From Pseudomonas sp. WJP1 (GTDB lineage: Bacteria > Pseudomonadota > Gammaproteobacteria > Pseudomonadales > Pseudomonadaceae), in the NCBI RefSeq assembly GCF_028471945.1, contig NZ_CP110128.1:5421001-5485000 (forward strand): a DNA stretch of 64,000 bases. Direction: 5' to 3'. The translations under genes were made by a program, and so were the position numbers. The notes under the pieces are model-generated. The model had not been told where the DNA came from, searched no databases, and was given only the letters and a program-made list of their open reading frames with translations. This document shows, piece by piece, positions 26,704 through 34,291 of the stretch. Numbering within the stretch: the first letter of the stretch is position 1; every line of letters begins with the position of its first letter.

Positions 26704-28479
26704 ATGACCACAACCGAACAGCTGAGTGCCTTGAGTTCAATCCTGGCTCAAAGCGGTTTGCACAGCCTGTTCCAACCCATCATCAGCCTCTCCGAGCGGC
26801 GCATCCTGGGCTACGAAGCCCTGAGCCGCGGCCCTTCCAACAGTCCGTTGCACTCCCCTGTCGCCCTGTTCGCCGTCGCCCGCCAGGCGGGTCGCCTGAG
26901 CGAACTGGAAATCGCCTGCCGGCAGAGCGCGTGCCGACGCTTCAACGAGCAACAACTGCCCGGCAAACTGTTCCTCAACGTCTCCCCGGAATCCTTGCTC
27001 GAAGCGGCCCACCAGCCCGGTCGCACCTTGCAGTTGCTGCAGGACTTCGGCATTGAACCGAACCAGGTGGTGATCGAACTCACCGAGCAGACCCCCACCG
27101 ACGACTTCCAGCTGCTGCATACCGCCCTGCATCATTACCGGGCCATGGGGTTTTCCATTGCGCTGGACGATCTGGGCGCGGGTTACTCAAGCTTGCGCCT
27201 GTGGTCCGAATTACGCCCCGACTACGTGAAGATCGACCGCCACTTCATCGACGGCATTCACCTGGATGCCCTCAAGCGTGAGTTCGTTGGCTCGATCCTG
27301 CAAATTGCCAACGCCTCGCGGGCACAGGTGATCGCCGAAGGCATCGAATTGCCGGAAGAACTGGCGGTATTGACCGAAATGGGCATCGACCTGGTCCAGG
27401 GCTATCTGCTTTGTCGGCCACAGGAGCATCCACCGCGCGATGCCCGCGCCTTGATGCCCAGGCGCGACAGCAATGCCGTGGCGCTGGGCGAGGACGGCAG
27501 CGACCTGAGTGCCCTGCTCAACGACCAGCCCGCGGTAGCCCGCCACACCCCGACCGCCACCGTGCTCGAAGCCTTCCGCCGCCAGGCCAACCTCAACTCG
27601 CTGGCGGTGCTGGATGAGCAAGGCCAGCCGTGCGGGATCGTGCATCGGCATTCGCTCTCGGATGCCCTGCTCAAACCGTTCGCCACCGACCTGTTCGCCC
27701 GCAAACCGATCAGCCGCCTGATGAGCGACGACTTTCTCGCTGTCGAGATAGGCCAGTCGCTGCAGCAGGTCAGCCGGCTGATCACCAGCCGCGCCCGACA
27801 ACGCATCGAAGAAGACTTCATCATCACCCTCGATGGCAATTACCTGGGCCTGGGCCGAGTGATTGACGTGCTCAAGCTGATCACCGAACTGAAAATCCAG
27901 CAAGCACGCTACGCCAACCCCCTGACCCTGCTGCCGGGCAACGTACCGATCCAGCAATGCCTGACCCGACTGCTGCAACAGCAACGCGAATCGCTGATCT
28001 GCTATGTGGACATCGACAGCTTCAAACCCTTCAACGACATCTACGGCTACGGCCGCGGCGATGAAGTCCTGCTGTGCCTGGCGCAATGCCTGAACGAGCG
28101 CATCGACCCGTCCCGCGACTTCGTCGGCCATATCGGCGGCGATGACTTCCTGCTGGTCCTGGGCCCGGACGACTGGCGCAAACGTTTGAACCAGCTGCTC
28201 GACGACTTCCACAGCCAATGCCGACGCTTCTACCGCAGCGAGCACCTCGAAGCCGGCTGCTTCACCGCCCCCAACCGCCAGGGCATGCGCCAGGAGTTCC
28301 CCTTGTTGTCACTGTCGATCGGCGTGGTGCATCTACACCCACAGGCCTGCGGGCAACTCGATGCCAGCCAGCTGGCGGAAATGGCTTCGCAAGCCAAGCA
28401 TCACGCGAAGAATGTGCCGGGGTATAGCGTGCATGTGATTGATAGTTTGGCGGGGATGGGGGAGAGAGTGGATTGTTGA
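26704..28479 (+). CDS. EAL-CBS-GGDEF three-domain c-di-GMP protein
   Basis: Cytoplasmic 591-residue protein, PA3258-like. EAL domain at about 15-245 with YEALSRGP, LNVSPESL, IELTEQ, LDDLGAGYSS, KIDRHFI, AEGIE and GYLLCRP, so the phosphodiesterase residues are kept. Two CBS motifs follow at about 265-390, a site for adenine nucleotides. The C-terminal GGDEF domain (about 415-580) has the variant signature IGGDDF and may be regulatory rather than a cyclase. No membrane segment is seen. It follows prc in the same order as in P. aeruginosa; the accessory island begins directly after it. Confidence 0.9.
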   Translation: MTTTEQLSALSSILAQSGLHSLFQPIISLSERRILGYEALSRGPSNSPLHSPVALFAVARQAGRLSELEIACRQSACRRFNEQQLPGKLFLNVSPESLLEAAHQPGRTLQLLQDFGIEPNQVVIELTEQTPTDDFQLLHTALHHYRAMGFSIALDDLGAGYSSLRLWSELRPDYVKIDRHFIDGIHLDALKREFVGSILQIANASRAQVIAEGIELPEELAVLTEMGIDLVQGYLLCRPQEHPPRDARALMPRRDSNAVALGEDGSDLSALLNDQPAVARHTPTATVLEAFRRQANLNSLAVLDEQGQPCGIVHRHSLSDALLKPFATDLFARKPISRLMSDDFLAVEIGQSLQQVSRLITSRARQRIEEDFIITLDGNYLGLGRVIDVLKLITELKIQQARYANPLTLLPGNVPIQQCLTRLLQQQRESLICYVDIDSFKPFNDIYGYGRGDEVLLCLAQCLNERIDPSRDFVGHIGGDDFLLVLGPDDWRKRLNQLLDDFHSQCRRFYRSEHLEAGCFTAPNRQGMRQEFPLLSLSIGVVHLHPQACGQLDASQLAEMASQAKHHAKNVPGYSVHVIDSLAGMGERVDC

Positions 28480-28983
28480 TTGGGTAATTCACTCCACTTG
28501 AGCAGCGGATTGCATCGATGCTGACCACTCGTTTAAATTGCACTTGACGAGGCATTTGCATTCGATCTGAGCACCGGTGTCATTGGTTTTTTCCAGTATG
28601 CTTAGTCAACATGATCGGCAGAGAGCTGCCCATTGCTGCTGGTGGCGACAGGCAGATATCGGCCAAAAGCAGCCGCTCAAAGCGTCTATTGAATCTCGCC
28701 ACTTGGATGAGTGCGCATGCGCTAGACCGTCTGAAACGGCTCTCCCCGGAATATTTTTTGAGATAACCAATTCATGCAACCTTGAAAGCTTCCCGTTTTA
28801 TCAATGGTTGATTTATGAGTTACGGATCGAAAGTCAAGCGAATGCGGGCGAGATGTCTTTAGGTAGCATGCCATTGATTTAAAAGGATTATAAAATTATT
28901 CTGAAATTCACAGGGCGGTGTTATCAACAATTCTCTACTATTACGTTATCGCCGAGTTCGGCCTAACTACTCAACCTAAAACA
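28480..28983. other. Non-coding left edge of the accessory island
   Basis: About 500 bp with no convincing gene. Composition shifts from GC-rich to AT-rich around 28780. The part near 28620-28690 (GGCGACAGGCAGATATCGGC region) resembles spacer sequence often seen in Pseudomonas. A 101-codon frame at 28577-28882 has no coding features. A promoter-like site is listed separately. Confidence 0.5.
28874..28902 (+). promoter_or_regulatory. Putative promoter of the TIR gene
   Basis: TTGATT, 17 bases, TATTCT, about 80 bp upstream of the TIR start in AT-rich sequence. Inferred from consensus only. Confidence 0.35.
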
Positions 28984-29724
28984 ATGACTAAGCCATATCA
29001 TCTTTTCATTTCGTATGCCTCAGAGGATGAGGCATATGTCACTGAGTTGTCCAAGTCACTGACATTTCTTGGGCTTCAAGTCTGGTTCGCTCCTTTGTCG
29101 TTGAAAATTGGCGACAAATTACTTGATTCCATAAATGCAGGCTTAATGGCTTCGGAGTATGGTTTGATCGTCCTTTCGCCGATCTACATATCCAAGTCCT
29201 GGACAAGTTATGAGCTGGACGTGCTGCATAGACAGCATATCGAGAACGACAAAAAGCTTTTTCCGCTATGGCATGGCGTTGATAAAAAGCAAATAGATGA
29301 ATGGAATCCCGGTTTATCAGGAATTGTCGCATTAAGAAGTTCCGAAGGTGCAGGTTCGATTTCTCGAAAAATCGCAGATGTTGTCTATCAAGGATGTCCA
29401 GTCCGAGGAATTACTCCGTGTTACGAAAATCCTCAATGGCGTTTCTTGCAAGGTCGTGGAGAGCTTTTTGCGAACACGGAAAATGGCGGGGCATTTAACC
29501 TATTTGAGGCGGCGGAGTTTCCAGATATTCATTATCCTCTGTTCGTCTACGACAAACCGCATACTAGAAGAGAAATTATTCTAGAGGTCGCAAAAGCGTT
29601 GTACTACGGGAGTCATGATGAGATCCGCCTAGCCACTGGACAGCGCGAAAGGATGATAGAGCTATGCAAGGCGTATGGGTATGACATTGAAGCCCCCGGC
29701 TTCGATCCGGCAATTTACGACTAA
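28984..29724 (+). CDS. TIR-domain protein, putative NAD-cleaving defence effector
   Basis: A 246-residue soluble protein. The N-terminal TIR domain (about 5-140) shows LFISYASEDEAYV, the BB-loop region LQVWFAPLSLKIG and LSPIYISKSWTSYELDVL, where W73 and E77 fit the position of the catalytic glutamate of NAD-hydrolysing TIR domains. The C-terminal 100 residues (WRFLQGRGELFANTENGG onward) are unrecognised and may be a sensor or partner domain. Lower GC and codon use unlike the neighbours suggest transfer. The ATG at 28984 is used; upstream in-frame sequence to 28918 does not resemble TIR proteins. It stands alone; no ThsA- or Argonaute-like partner is adjacent. Confidence 0.82.
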   Translation: MTKPYHLFISYASEDEAYVTELSKSLTFLGLQVWFAPLSLKIGDKLLDSINAGLMASEYGLIVLSPIYISKSWTSYELDVLHRQHIENDKKLFPLWHGVDKKQIDEWNPGLSGIVALRSSEGAGSISRKIADVVYQGCPVRGITPCYENPQWRFLQGRGELFANTENGGAFNLFEAAEFPDIHYPLFVYDKPHTRREIILEVAKALYYGSHDEIRLATGQRERMIELCKAYGYDIEAPGFDPAIYD

Positions 29725-30013
29725 CGATGCCGTCAACTTGGACGTTTTTTTCGCTGGCTACAAATGCGCCGGTTACGGCTGGCGTTGAGGGTAGAGCGGT
29801 AAGAGGTAAGAGGTAAGAGGTAAGAGGTAGCGAGAAAAAAACAATAAAAGCAAAAAATTTAGCAAAAAAATTGACGGATTTATTTTACGCGCCCTTTTTC
29901 AAATAATAAATCCATCCCCTTTTTTCCGCCGCAAAAACGCTTGATGCCGGCGCTGTTCAAATACGCAAGATATGGGTGGATAGCGGGCCACGGAATGGCA
30001 GAAAAGCATCTAC
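29725..30013. other. AT-rich spacer between the TIR and rnlB genes
   Basis: About 290 bp between convergent genes. It contains the 7-bp tandem repeat at 29798-29830 and A-rich tracts; no gene or clear terminator is visible. Confidence 0.5.
29798..29830. repeat. Short tandem repeat, GGTAAGA x4 plus partial copy
   Basis: Four exact 7-bp units GGTAAGA followed by GGTAG. The unit number is likely to vary by slippage. It lies 74 bp after the TIR stop. Confidence 0.9.
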
Positions 30014-30346
30014 TCAATTCAATACAGAATCACGCAGATACTCAGGATGAACTTCAAAAAAGCGAGTTTGTGTTTCTATAAGATCAGAAGGAATGTCGCA
30101 CCTTGAAACAATGCTGAATGTACTTCTTTCAAAGTCGGTGCCGTTGTAATTAATGAAGGCAAAACGATTCCATTCTTCGCCGTTTGAGCAGAGAAGATCG
30201 AATAATACAATTTCCTTGCCAGTGTGACTTGTATTCCGCATCATACTAGCAATTGCAGAAAGACTAGATAAGGGGTTCTCATAACTGGTAGCGGTCACTA
30301 CCGTCATGGCTCCCACCTTAGTTTCTAGTCTTCTTATCTCAAACAT
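30014..30346 (-). CDS. rnlB: RnlB-like antitoxin
   Basis: A 110-residue protein matching, from memory, E. coli RnlB: MFEI at the start, ENPLSS, ILFDLL-type LFDLLCSNGEEWNRF and HPEYLRDSVL near the end. RnlB neutralises the RNase LS toxin RnlA by direct binding, promoted by RNase HI. It is about a dozen residues shorter at the C-terminus than the E. coli protein as I recall it. It lies 15 bp after rnlA on the same strand, with no clear ribosome site of its own, so coupled translation is likely. Confidence 0.83.
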   Translation of the reverse strand: MFEIRRLETKVGAMTVVTATSYENPLSSLSAIASMMRNTSHTGKEIVLFDLLCSNGEEWNRFAFINYNGTDFERSTFSIVSRCDIPSDLIETQTRFFEVHPEYLRDSVLN

Positions 30347-30361
30347 TTAGTGCACCAATAT

Positions 30362-31435
30362 TTAACCATACAGAGTCTTGAGGTGGGCGTAAGCTTCATC
30401 ACACAATGCCACAGCTTGAGTGATGCTGCTAATCATACGGCTTGCGGAAGGCATCTCTTCCATGTGGAACAAACCGTGTCGATGCTTATTGAAGAACGTG
30501 TAAGCATCGCCCAAAACACTCTGAAGTTTAGCATCGTTGACGTCAGCCTGATATTGCTGCTTAAGATTGAACTGACCACTGGTCTTGGTAAAAAAGCCGC
30601 CGAAGCTATCCTCCTGATTCGAAAGATTTTTTTCAGACAGCTTATGTTTGATTGCGCCCTCGAGGGAGCGGAGCTCTGGGTAAACGAGCATGCAGTAGTC
30701 AGGCAGCGCCGGGCTTGCCAGTCTAACGCAGAGGCTTGCCAGAAGCAGCTTTCGGGTTGCCACCGGTAGATTTTCGAAGCAGGTTCCAAACCTATCCTTG
30801 AGAACGCTCTCGGCGACCTCGGTACAGACGAACTCGGAACGATTTTCTTCCTTTTTAAATAGGATACACTCGAGTGCGTTGACCTCCAGGATCTCGGTGA
30901 GCAGGTAGCTCAACTCCCGATAGCAACTGAGTGGGCGGCCTTGGAGCTGTAGCTTGTTGGTGGTCTCGTGTTGAGTAACGGTCAACTCGTCAGAATTTTT
31001 CTTAGACTTGAGTTTCCAGATATTCCGTCGCTCACCCTTGGTGTACGAAGCCACCTCAATGTCTGCATTGACTGACTCGGTGAGCTCTTTGATCAGTGCT
31101 TGGGCATCAGATAGATCTATTCCTTTGATGCCAAGATTGATCGTTACAAAGTCATCTGGGTGGATCGTTTCATAGAGAGCATCGGCTAGCTTCTGTCCAA
31201 GCTCTTGGTTCTTCCCCAGCTTGTAGTGGAGAGTGGACGTACCTGTGTTGTTGAAGAAAATTTCAACCGTTGCATCCTCAATACCTGCACTCCCAATACC
31301 TACACGAATGCCAGGGCTGCCCGGCTTTTCGCCAATTCCCCTCAGCTTGATTCCATTGACATCGACAAAGCGGACAATCGTTTCCTCGATGATGGCTCGG
31401 TTCAGGTTGATGTCTTTGTAGGTGCGGTCAGTCAC
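30362..31435 (-). CDS. rnlA: RnlA-like RNase LS toxin (HEPN family)
   Basis: A 357-residue protein, the same length as E. coli RnlA. Shared stretches recalled from that protein include LQLQGRPLSCYRE, LPDYCMLVYPELRSLEG, AYTFFN and LFHME...ASRMIS. The HEPN active site is R319-x4-H324, with E259 in PELRSLEG as a further candidate catalytic residue. RnlA cleaves mRNA and blocks phage T4 when its antitoxin is lost. The GTG start at 31435 follows AAAGGA with good spacing. First gene of the rnlA-rnlB operon; AT-rich relative to the chromosome, supporting transfer. Confidence 0.88.
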   Translation of the reverse strand: MTDRTYKDINLNRAIIEETIVRFVDVNGIKLRGIGEKPGSPGIRVGIGSAGIEDATVEIFFNNTGTSTLHYKLGKNQELGQKLADALYETIHPDDFVTINLGIKGIDLSDAQALIKELTESVNADIEVASYTKGERRNIWKLKSKKNSDELTVTQHETTNKLQLQGRPLSCYRELSYLLTEILEVNALECILFKKEENRSEFVCTEVAESVLKDRFGTCFENLPVATRKLLLASLCVRLASPALPDYCMLVYPELRSLEGAIKHKLSEKNLSNQEDSFGGFFTKTSGQFNLKQQYQADVNDAKLQSVLGDAYTFFNKHRHGLFHMEEMPSASRMISSITQAVALCDEAYAHLKTLYG

Positions 31436-31720
31436 TTTTCAGTCCTTTGAGGGGGCTCAGGCAGGGAAGGTCGGGAATATGGCATGGCGAGAACCAGGTA
31501 TTCAATAGGTTCCAGCTGTTGGATCGAAGGCTCGCTTTAGCCGTCATCAGATGCGATGAATCCGTAAACGAATAGGGCCGTCAGTAACATGGCTGATCAG
31601 CTCAATTACAAATAGGTGGTCAAGTCAGTCCTATTACCCAATTTATGGGAAGCGGTGATTGGAAAGGACGCCTTCGCGGGCAAGTCGAATCGTCGCCCAC
31701 GAAGAGGCCAGCTCAAAACA
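31436..31720. other. Right edge of the accessory island
   Basis: About 285 bp upstream of rnlA with no gene. Near 31673-31712 a degraded REP-like dyad (TTCGCGGGCAAG ... CGCCCACGAA) marks the return to host-like sequence. Confidence 0.5.
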
Positions 31721-32062
31721 CTACAACTCTCTGAGCTGATCCGCCCCTGACTGAGCCCGTAACCGCCGCCCAATCACATCCAGCACATCACAGCCATCGC
31801 GAAGCGGGATGGCGCTTAGCAAGGCAAAGTCGCTGAGGATGAAGGATTCGCATTCGATTGAGCCGCGCATGGACAGGTTCTCCAGCACTTGGGTTACAGC
31901 GCGAATTCGATAGCCGGCCGCGTCATGCAAAGCATCAAGAGGCGCTTGGGTGTCAACGAACAGGGTGGGTATGTCGGTGCAGTTGCTGGTGAGCGCCATG
32001 AAGCGGTTTTTGGGGTGGGGAACTGGTTTTTCGTAAGGTGGGTCGGGATGCAGTGATGTCAT
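31721..32062 (-). CDS. Small Pseudomonas hypothetical protein (DUF3077/DUF6124-like)
   Basis: A 113-residue protein. The N-terminal DPPYEKPVPHP and the central LDALHDAAGYRIRAVTQVLENLS resemble small Pseudomonas proteins of the DUF3077/DUF6124 group, whose function is unknown. No signal peptide or membrane helix. It sits between the rnlAB island and the sel1/XRE operon and could belong to either. Confidence 0.55.
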   Translation of the reverse strand: MTSLHPDPPYEKPVPHPKNRFMALTSNCTDIPTLFVDTQAPLDALHDAAGYRIRAVTQVLENLSMRGSIECESFILSDFALLSAIPLRDGCDVLDVIGRRLRAQSGADQLREL

Positions 32063-32308
32063 TTGGAAACCCTAAGAGTCTGATAGGAACTGCCATTCAC
32101 CTTAAAAGTCTTGAAGGGTTCCTACACCCTGTCACTGAATATGCAGCGACTCCCAAAGCCTATCGATTCAACTCCCTGCGCACCAGTTCACGAAAACCGC
32201 CACAGTTTGAAGGAAATTTCCGAGGACCTTGCCCGGAAATTTCGCCCAACAAAAAGCAACGTGGCACAGGTTTTTCACGCCGCGTTTGCTTATCGAGTAA
32301 TAAAGAAA

Positions 32309-32716
32309 TTACTGCGAAGAATCGCCGGCCGCCAACTCTTTGAGTTTGATCTCGGCCATTGGATGCCCTGCCTTGGCTGCCATTGCCCAGAACCGCGCCG
32401 CTTCTGCCGGGTCCGGCGCCTTGCTCGGGCTACCGGCGAGGCTTATCACACCCACCTGATAAGCCGCCTTGCCATCACCGGCCAATGCCGCCAGGCGCAA
32501 CAGCCGAATACCCTCTTCCCGCGCACCCAAGCCGACGCCACGAAAGGTCAGGATGTGCCCATAGAAACTCTGCGCGCCGACATCGCCCAGGTTCGCCATG
32601 CGTGCGAACTGACCCTCCATCCAGCTCCAGCCGCGGGGCTGGCGCACGAACCATGGCCAATGAAACAACCGGCGGGCCAGCCAGTAACCGGCCCGCGCCT
32701 TGAGCTGCAGGAACAC
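32309..32716 (-). CDS. Sel1-repeat-like protein
   Basis: A 135-residue protein with two or three Sel1-type helical repeats (LGDVGAQSFYGHIL, REEGIRLLRLAALAGDGKAAYQVGV, PAEAARFWAMAAKAGHPMAEIKLKEL). Such repeats mediate protein contacts. The GTG at 32716 directly follows the stop of the preceding gene, so it is the third gene of a minus-strand operon with the XRE regulator. Probably PA3259-region core sequence. The specific role is unknown. Confidence 0.72.
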   Translation of the reverse strand: MFLQLKARAGYWLARRLFHWPWFVRQPRGWSWMEGQFARMANLGDVGAQSFYGHILTFRGVGLGAREEGIRLLRLAALAGDGKAAYQVGVISLAGSPSKAPDPAEAARFWAMAAKAGHPMAEIKLKELAAGDSSQ

Positions 32717-33088
32717 TCAGGCTTCCGCCGATTCGGGGTACTCGTATTCAAATACGCGAACCACTTCCGAGGCGTGCCACGAGGCGGCGGCGACGCCGTC
32801 GGACGGGCCGGTGAAACGTCCCAGGCGCTCGACGCATTCGAAGAATCCGGTACGCGGCAAGCGGCTGGCGCCCTGGCTGATCACCAGTGAGCTGCGCAGC
32901 GGCTGTTCGGCCTTGGCATCCAGTGCGGCCAGATGTTCAAGTGCGGCGGTCAGGGTTTGCATGGCGGGCGTAGGAAGCTGCAAACGCTCCAGCAATGCTC
33001 GATAAGTCAGGAGATGACGCTGACGGCGCGCCTGATCCAGCTCGCCCAGCAATCCGTCCCAATGGTGACGACTGATACGTACGCTCAC
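32717..33088 (-). CDS. Conserved hypothetical protein in the XRE operon
   Basis: A 123-residue soluble protein that I do not recognise. It is rich in Leu/Ala helices (about 8-60), with a C-terminal half containing RTGFFECVERLGRFTG and VVRVFEYEYPE. Its ATG overlaps the stop of the XRE regulator gene by 4 bp and its stop touches the Sel1 gene start. Possibly modulates or is controlled by the regulator; no function is assigned. Confidence 0.7.
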   Translation of the reverse strand: MSVRISRHHWDGLLGELDQARRQRHLLTYRALLERLQLPTPAMQTLTAALEHLAALDAKAEQPLRSSLVISQGASRLPRTGFFECVERLGRFTGPSDGVAAASWHASEVVRVFEYEYPESAEA

Positions 33089-33426
33089 GATTCATCCCTC
33101 CACCCTGGCACCGTCAGTTCCCAGGCCAGGCTGCGGCGAATCGCGGCGTCGGGCAGACGCTCGCCACTTTCGATCATGGCCAGGTAAGACGGGCTGATGC
33201 CTACCGTGCGGGCGAGCGCCTCGATGGCGATGCCCTTCCCTTCGCGCAAACTGCGTAGTTGATCCAGACCCGGAAGAATGGCGTCTGGTGTGGTCGCGAG
33301 CGGCGCCGGGGCCGGACGTGACGGTGCTTCGTTGATGCCTGCTGCTTTCAGTAGAGCCTGATACTGAGCCCATGGCAGAACCGCGTATTCGGGCTCGCCT
33401 TCGCGTGTAATTATCTGAATATCCAT
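33085..33426 (-). CDS. XRE-family helix-turn-helix regulator
   Basis: A 113-residue protein with an N-terminal antitoxin-like stretch (MDIQIITREGEPEYAVLPWAQYQALL) and a C-terminal Cro/CI HTH (LRSLREGKGIAIEALARTVGISPSYLAMIESGERLPD). The domain order resembles antitoxin-type or housekeeping XRE regulators. GGGG lies five bases before the ATG at 33426. First gene of a three-gene operon. No toxin gene of a known family follows. Confidence 0.8.
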   Translation of the reverse strand: MDIQIITREGEPEYAVLPWAQYQALLKAAGINEAPSRPAPAPLATTPDAILPGLDQLRSLREGKGIAIEALARTVGISPSYLAMIESGERLPDAAIRRSLAWELTVPGWRDES

Positions 33427-33540
33427 GACTACCCCGTAGGACAACAACACTTAGCGAGTCAGCACTTTTCCCTAGAAGTGTAATCCTAACAGCGGCCAAG
33501 GTCGCGGGGGCTATCTATCTGAAGCACAGACGGGATCGAA

Positions 33541-33996
33541 TCAGGTTTTTTTCGGCTTCTGCAGCTTAAGTTGCTCAGGGGTGTCGGGCAGGCGCTCGAC
33601 CACGGCGAGCTTTTCCGGGACCTGGCGTTTGCGCCAGGTGCGGAAGGCGTTGAGTTCATCGTCGAGGACTTTCATCAGCCAGGCCAGCACGGCGATGTCA
33701 TCGATCATGCCGAACAGCGGAAGAAAATCCGGAATGGCATCGACCGGACTGAGGAAATACATCAGGCCGGCGACCACCGATAGCAGCGCCTTGGGACTGA
33801 TGGCACGGTATTCCCCGCGCCAGTACGCCAGGCACAGCGCCTGCAACAGGCGCAGATCATCCTTGAGCTTGCCCAGCCGGTTACCCTGGCTGGCACTTTT
33901 GCTGGCCACCGCAAACAGCAAGGTCGGCAAGCGCCCACGGGCGAGCAGGCGTCCGGCCAGGGGCAGGAAACGAGCAAAATTCCAGGGTGCTTTCAT
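33541..33996 (-). CDS. DUF1232 membrane protein (YkvA family)
   Basis: A 151-residue protein with the DUF1232 core PKALLSVVAGLMYFLSPVDAIPDFLP and IDDIAVLAWLMK, forming one or two membrane segments near 80-120. The family is widespread, with no settled function. The ATG at 33996 follows GGAGG. Two perfect DnaA boxes in inverted orientation lie 20 bp upstream. Confidence 0.82.
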   Translation of the reverse strand: MKAPWNFARFLPLAGRLLARGRLPTLLFAVASKSASQGNRLGKLKDDLRLLQALCLAYWRGEYRAISPKALLSVVAGLMYFLSPVDAIPDFLPLFGMIDDIAVLAWLMKVLDDELNAFRTWRKRQVPEKLAVVERLPDTPEQLKLQKPKKT

Positions 33997-34014
33997 GACG
34001 CCTCCGACAGGAAT

Positions 34015-34039
34015 GTTATCCACACAAATTGTGGATAAC
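34015..34039. promoter_or_regulatory. Inverted pair of perfect DnaA boxes
   Basis: TTATCCACA (34016-34024) and its complement TGTGGATAA (34030-34038) are separated by five bases, giving a 25-bp dyad just upstream of the DUF1232 gene. It matches the DnaA consensus exactly on both arms. It could bind DnaA or form a transcript hairpin. Confidence 0.55.
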
Positions 34040-34244
34040 CTTGTGAACAGAGCCCCTTTTCATGGCTGAAAGGCCCGCTGCATAAGGGCTGAACTCAGAT
34101 CGGGCGTTTTTTACCCATCTAAAAAAACCCCAATATTTCATTGACTTGGAGGTCTGCCGAAGGTTAGGCACGGCCCCCACACTGTCTATGACTTCAGTGT
34201 ACGGCAACTGTTCGCTTTGTTTACCCATTCAGAAGGCCAGATGC

Positions 34245-34280
34245 AACAACGCCCCGCATGAGCGAGGCGTTGTCGTTAAA
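34245..34280 (-). terminator. Putative terminator of the FKBP gene
   Basis: A GC-rich hairpin (ACAACGCC...GGCGTTGT with a CGC/GCG inner stem) just after the stop on the minus strand. The T-tract is weak. Confidence 0.45.
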
Positions 34281-34291
34281 GCAGACGCGGA

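Noticed and set aside
28577..28882. 101-codon frame upstream of the TIR gene
   Set aside because: No domain, no ribosome site, and composition changes within it; treated as non-coding island edge.
29798..29830. Short repeats as a possible CRISPR fragment
   Set aside because: Units of 7 bp are contiguous without spacers and no cas genes are near.
28480..31720. Possible prophage or integrative element
   Set aside because: No integrase, transposase, tRNA insertion site or flanking direct repeat was seen; kept as an accessory island only.
33085..33426. XRE protein as antitoxin of a new toxin-antitoxin pair
   Set aside because: The following genes (unknown 123-residue protein, Sel1 protein) show no toxin motifs and the operon looks like core genome.
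34015..34039. Replication origin
   Set aside because: DnaA boxes are only a pair, there is no AT-rich unwinding region next to them, and dnaA, dnaN, rpmH or gyrB are absent.
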